A DNA stretch of 64,000 bases, taken from the NCBI GenBank assembly GCA_012845835.1, contig JABAKD010000028.1:4957090-5021089 (forward strand). Direction: 5' to 3'. This DNA comes from Undaria pinnatifida. Taxonomy: Eukaryota > Sar > Phaeophyceae > Laminariales > Alariaceae. Positions 58,830 to 64,000 of the stretch are shown here, one piece after another; within the stretch, counting starts at the first letter, position 1; every line of letters starts with the position of its first letter. A program made the position numbers and the translations under genes. Below the pieces are notes generated by a model that worked only from the letters and a program-made list of their open reading frames with translations, had not been told where the DNA came from and did no database searches.

Positions 58830-60110
58830 AAAGCGTCCCCCATCCGATGTTTGCACGAAAAACAAACCATTGTCGAGGGATTATTTATTCGGTGTGAATA
58901 TAGTTCAAATGTGTATAGTCTAGACTACATGTTATGTTGTTTACTGAAAATGTTTATTTGTAGTATTGGAATGTATTTGACCATTTTGCCCGGGATCCTC
59001 TGACCCGCGTTAAACCCCTTTACCACTGCATCCCATTGTATTTGGGACAATACACTCGGAAACAAGTAGGAAAACATTATTGGAATGAAAAAAGGAATAC
59101 ATCGGATGGGAATGAGGTCGAAAGTAGACTTGTTGTGCTCAACTTCAGCTCAACTTCAACGACAATTGTTTCGGAACTCCAGGGCTGCGGTATTACAGTA
59201 TTAGCCCCCTCTTTTTGTTACTGGGTTTGGACAGCTTTCAATAATATTTGTTGAACGTTTTACTTCAACTGGTGTTTGCCATCCGGTGATGCGTTGGCAT
59301 CGGTCGCTCATAACGCATGCAAGGAAGGCTTCCAAGGGGGGTCGCAAAAGGAAACCTACGCACGAAGACTATATCCTCTTTCTGCTGATATCGCGAGCGA
59401 CCCCTACTCTGGCTTTATTTACCAGCAGCTCAACGGCTGCGGGTATTACAAAACTAACAAACAGTACAAACGAGCGCAATCGACTCGTGTAAATGGCCCT
59501 GAGCAGCTAAACGTATGACACTCATCTTACCATAGTCTTGGCCGTCAGGTTGGGCGTAAGTCGGCGTGTTGAGCTTCGTGAAAAGTACTCAGCTGACACG
59601 TAGAACAGCATTGTTAGCGAGGTCGATGCTACTAATAATACGGTAGTAGTCGTGTACCTAAAATATCTGAGGTCTTTTTCCACATACCCTCGTCCTAAAA
59701 CTGAGTGATCAGTTACAGGCCGGAAAAGTGGCTTATATTTGTGCCATGACTGGCACCAAGTGTAAAACGTTTCTTCTAGCCGTACAAAAAAGATCATTCC
59801 GTTAAAAAAACATTGGTTAGTTTCGCAGTTGGGGAGCGATGATGCCGTTCAGATGTAAATCGACTATCCTTCCATAAAGCAGCAGGTGTACCTAAATATG
59901 AAGTCGATCCATGTTGTAGGCTAGACATTTTAAAATACCATTTAGCTTGTACACAACTATCAACAGCAGAGACAAGGTATCTTCGCCATCCACTACGGCT
60001 GTCTGCTGTTTCGTCAAGCCGGAGACTTGCATAGAGGTAGTAATGAAAGATTACCCCCCCCTCCCCCCCCTTGCCCCGCCTTAACCTTCCTTCGTCACCC
60101 TACGCCCCTT
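58830..60110. other. Interval between gene P (copy 2) and gene S (copy 3)
   Basis: Upstream side of gene P, then 3' flank of gene S. A plus-strand frame reading through 58,600-59,003 has a signal-like stretch (LLIISALLLIFSVSASG) but no ATG near it, and it lies opposite gene P exon 1. No supported gene on the plus strand. Confidence 0.4.
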
Positions 60111-60116
60111 CCGGAG

Positions 60117-63100
60117 TTAAAAGCGCACTTCGTGCAGGAAGTCTAATTCACCACCTCTCCTACTATTTGCAGGGTGTCCCACGAATGCATCAACTACCTT
60201 ATGAGAGGTGCTGCCAGTGGACATGTCGACGTTCGTGTCGATACCGCTAGGAGCACTCTTTGTTGCCTCATCCACCGTCATCAGGATTGGCAGCTCACTG
60301 AAGACCCCGCGCATGTTATCCAGAGCCTCGGCGTGTCCGTCGTCGACGCCGCCCAGGACGAAGACACCAGACACGCTGACGTTGGGAGGAGGGGTGGAGG
60401 ACGTTCGTCCCAGCAAGTTGGCCCTCTTAACCATGCCGGCATCGGTGGAGATGACGTTTTTGCTCTTAGACCTGCATGCAATATGGATACAAAGAACGAC
60501 CTGTTTGGACTATTCTTCTGCAATAAAAAACTTTTATACATTATTTCCTCTTTCATTTTGTGTAGAATAGCAGTAACAACAGGAGGTGGATAATCCTTAA
60601 TCAGGCAATTTAATGGGGTCGAAACATCCTGAACGATTCGCATTTCTTTTGCAGGAATTTTTACTTTAGCGGCCAGGAAAAACTAGCAAACAGGAAAACA
60701 GGAAACTTAGGATAAACCGTTGTCGGATAATAATGTCCCTTAGCATAAGGTATACAGCCAGGCCAAAGGGCCAGCGTAAATGGGATATTTCGGAGGCGCA
60801 AATCTCCGGGGGGGGGGTATGTGCGGAATCTTTCACGGGTGCCGTACTGCAATGCACGATGCGAACGATATTCATCTATGGGTCATATCGTAGGAAGCAT
60901 CCCTGCCTTTTACTACTGGCAACACTGATCTGACACATATTGCAACTATGTTATCCGCAACAACGTGCTTGCAGCTCTAAAGCGGTAAAGGTGAGGCGAC
61001 AACCGGTAGGTAGCTGAGGGAAAAGAGAGGTGTGAGAATAATTTTAATCAGCAGCAGCATTGAACGGGGTTATCGAGATACCAAACCTTTTGAGTGAATA
61101 GGCGAAGGACTACGAGCTCATCGACACATTTTTCAGAACCACAACATGCTGAGCACCATGGAAAATCGATGGAAGGGGGTCTGAAAAATTAATTATCTGG
61201 AGGACGAGCACCGCTGAATCTCACTAACAGGGAACAAGAAATGAAGAGCGCAATGCAGAGGGGAGACCATTCGATGTATACGACGGGCGGGGGTGAGACT
61301 AGGCACAGGATGTAAACTGAACGCTACTATTCAAGAAATGGCAAAGGCGACCGTTTGTTAGACTACAGACATTCTCCGGAGTACACCACAGCATCAAATC
61401 CCTCAAAGCGCTCCCCTAACACGCCGACCCCCGACTGCATTGCACTGCCATTAAAGGACGAACACTGAAGAGCTCTATACCGCAAGAAAAAATTGCTTTT
61501 ATTTAAAAGATAGTTTAAAGTTTAACCCGACGAGCAATCAATGTCATGGCCTAATAATCGCAACAAAACGAATCATAACGCACAACCAAGAAAAGGTATT
61601 ACAGCGATATTGGGTTAAAGAATCGCGAAGTTCCGTGTAATCCCCCTTGGGTTGCACCGCGTTCACGGTACTATCATCATATCGAATATATATCTGTAGT
61701 TTTGACCGTACCTGGTCAATCATGTTGGTCTCTACCCCCAACCTGATGAATTCACCCCTTCGAAACAACTGTGTATCCCCGTGTACTGGGGAAACCTACT
61801 TGGAATCAACAGTTCATACCCAAACCGAACCGAACCGAACCGAACCGAACCGAACCGAACCGAACCGAACCGAACCGAACCGAACCGAACCGAACCGAAC
61901 CGAACCGAACCGAAGAGAATCATACCAAACCGAACCAAACATAACCGTACAGAACCGAACAAAACAAAACAGAACAGAACAGAACATAACAGAACAGAAC
62001 CGAACAGAACCGAACCGAACTGAACCGAACCGAACCGAACCGAACCGAATCGAACCGAACGGAACCAAACCAAAACAAACCGAACCGAAACGAACCGAAC
62101 CGAACCGAACCGAACCGAACCGAACTGAACCGAACCAAACCGAACCGAACCAAACCGAACCGAACCGAACCGAACCGAACTGAACCGAAACGAACCGACC
62201 CGAACCGAATCGAACCCAACCGAACCGAACCGAACCGAACCGAACCGAACCGAACCGAACCGAACCGAACCGAACCGAACCGAACCGAACCGAACCGAAC
62301 CGAACCGAACTGAACCGAACCGAACCGAACCGAACCGAACCAAACAGAACAGAACATAACAAAACAAAACATAACAGAACAGAACGAAACATAACAGAAC
62401 AGAACAGAATAGAACAGAACAGAACAGAACAGAACAGAACACAACAGAACAGAACAGAACAGAACATATCAGAACAGAAAACAACAGAACAGAACAGAAC
62501 AGATCAGAACAGAACAGAACAGAACAGAACAGAACAGAACAGATCAGAACAGAACAGAACAGAACAGAACAGAACAGAACAGAACAGAACAGAACAGAAC
62601 AGAACAGAACAGAACAGAACAGAACAGAACAGAACAGAACAGAACAGAACAGAACAGAACAGAACACAACAGAACCGAACTGAACCGAACCGAACCGAAC
62701 AGAACAGAACAGAACCGAACAGAACCGAACCGAACCGAACCGAACCGAACCGAACCGAACCGAACCGAACCGAACCGAACCGAACCGAACCGAACCGAAC
62801 CTAACCTAACCAAACATAACCGAACCGAACCGAACCGAACCGAACCGAACCGAACCGAACCGAACCGAACCGAACCGAACCGAACCGAACCGAACTGAAC
62901 CGATTTGAACCGAAGCGAACCGAACAGAACCGAATCGAACAGAACCAAACAGAAGAGAACCGAACCGAACCGAACCGAACGGAACCGAACCGAACCGAAC
63001 CGAACCGAACCGAACCGAACCGAACCGAACCGAACCGAACCGAACCGAACCGAACCCACCCTTACCCTATTTTCTTCTCTTTTTGAAGGTATACCGGTTT

Positions 63101-63303
63101 TCAGTCATCGTGTGGTCATCATTCAGTCAGGATGTTGTGTATAGTACCGTTTTCAAACCAATAATACGCGAGAAAATGCGTCAGCTCACTCACGTTTCAT
63201 TAACCGCATTGTTTTCCCACCATGCCACAGATGTTCTTGTAGTAAGTGCCGCTCCGAGAAGCAGCACGGTGGCAGATGCCGAGGTGAAGGCTAGCCTCTT
63301 CAT
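60117..63303 (-). pseudogene. Gene S, copy 3: exon 2 broken, mosaic
   Basis: The 3' exon (60117-60464) and exon 3 (61712-61785) are copy 1-like. Exon 1 (63194-63303, MKRLAFTSASATVLLLGAAL) is copy 2-like and has WWENNAVNET after the leader. The segment matching exon 2 has an in-frame TAG and no AG at the acceptor. The switch in relatedness falls within the CCGAA array of the intron. Confidence 0.45.
61820..63057. repeat. (CCGAA)n array with an (ACAGA)n block, 1.24 kb
   Basis: Outer parts are CCGAA pentamers with scattered variants. The block at about 62,341-62,690 is nearly pure ACAGA (AGAAC) pentamers, a variant hardly present in copies 1 and 2. The array is longer and much more heterogeneous than the others. 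Confidence 0.95.
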
Positions 63304-64000
63304 ACCGCTTTAGTTACAAATTTTTGATGTACCAAAATAATATCAAGCATGAAATACCAGGTAGGAACGAGAGAGGGAGTTGAAAGAGAAGCTTAGGTCA
63401 CCTGTTGGAACATGAACAACGAGAACGTTGAGGCCGAAAACAAAAAATTCTACAGTGTTACGAATGAGAACAACCGAGAAATAACAAATAAGAGCACGGC
63501 TCCTATCTGAACATATGGAACAAACTAGTTGTCGCCGAAAAAGGTAAACTGCACGAAATAGGGATATAGCTTGAAGTGAAGGAACGACAAGAACGAACAG
63601 GCCATACCATGGCCACCTGTGGTGGTAAGCAGCAAAGATATGGCGTGGGCTGGATTTTCTATTGTAAGACTGAGATGCGCACGAGCTTAAACAAAACGTG
63701 AGCAGACGTTTTTTATCGGTACTCTCCTGCAAGTAGCGTTCCGGCATTCGTTTTGCGTGTTGTTTCAACACGGCGTGCATGTGTACCATGGCAAGGTACA
63801 TTGTTCATTGTAACATGGACTTTGCCGTCCATTGGTATCTATTTAATACGTAGCCACAGCCTTGAGTGAAGTAGGTATCTTAATCTAGATGCAGAGAAAT
63901 ACGATATGCGGGGAATCTCGGTTCATCAGTTTCCGTCGGTATGTTGTATATTCAATTTGCAACCATTTTCCCACCGTAAGTATCGGGGAATGTTGGAGGG
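63304..64000. other. Upstream flank of gene S, copy 3
   Basis: Aligned to 3,850-4,550 and to 29,880-30,570, with substitutions mostly following copy 2. No exon supported. Confidence 0.4.

Larger units (their letters stand above)
26352..59143. repeat. Tandem unit, copy 2 (complete)
   Basis: This is the only unit present from end to end. It is 32.8 kb because it carries a 7.3-kb retroelement block (42,244-49,540), a SINE (34,189-34,490) and smaller insertions absent from copy 1, while its (CTA)n tract is only about 10 bp. Identity to copy 1 is patchy. Some 250-800-bp stretches differ at only a few bases (35,220-35,470 against 8,655-8,900; 50,840-51,650 against 16,930-17,740), and others carry many substitutions and indels. 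Confidence 0.95.
59144..64000. repeat. Tandem unit, copy 3 (partial)
   Basis: The third unit has its first 4.9 kb inside the window. From about 59,270 to 61,830 it matches copy 1 at all but a handful of bases, yet it lacks the 209-bp inverted-repeat insertion of copy 1. Before 59,270 and after the CCGAA array (from 63,058) its substitutions follow copy 2 instead. Confidence 0.93.

Overview
The window is eukaryotic nuclear DNA. Its protein-coding signal lies in short exons with GT..AG introns and matching phases, and it carries microsatellites, a tRNA-derived SINE, short inverted-repeat elements and a Penelope-like reverse transcriptase. I recognise no rRNA, intact tRNA, organellar or bacterial features. 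The species cannot be read from the sequence; an alga or another protist is a guess.

Layout: the window is a tandem array of one large unit. Copy 1 runs from the left edge to about 26,351 (26.4 kb). Copy 2 runs about 26,352-59,143 (32.8 kb, longer mainly because of a 7.3-kb retroelement insertion at 42.2-49.5 kb). Copy 3 starts near 59,144 and is cut by the right edge. Copies 1 and 2 align throughout with many small indels. Copy 3 is nearly identical to copy 1 for about 2.6 kb (59,270-61,830) but resembles copy 2 on both sides, so the array has undergone exchange or gene conversion.

Genes: every exon I support lies on the minus strand. From the right end of a unit leftwards they are: gene P (8 exons, 885 codons in copy 2, orphan, with a long Ala/Pro/Leu-rich exon); single exons of unknown genes V, T, U and W; a two-exon segment Q; an exon set R with repeated modules; and gene S, a predicted secreted protein whose first intron or introns contain a (CCGAA)n satellite. 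Letters are my labels. Copies differ in integrity: Q, U and V read through in copy 2 but are broken or doubtful in copy 1, S reads through only in copy 1, and P is intact in copy 2 but frameshifted in a homopolymer in copy 1.

Mobile DNA: copy-to-copy comparison exposes insertions directly. These are a 209-bp inverted-repeat element in copy 1, a SINE in copy 2, the Penelope-like element in copy 2 (itself hit by a 277-bp inverted-repeat element) and a 70-bp fragment of the same retroelement. At least six sites have TA in one copy and TAGTCTA or TAGACTA in another, the pattern expected of excision footprints of a TA-targeting DNA transposon. Satellite sizes differ sharply too: (CTA)n is 1.16 kb in copy 1 and about 10 bp in copy 2.

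No function could be assigned to the orphan genes. All splice models are by eye, from reading-frame continuity, splice consensus and comparison of copies.
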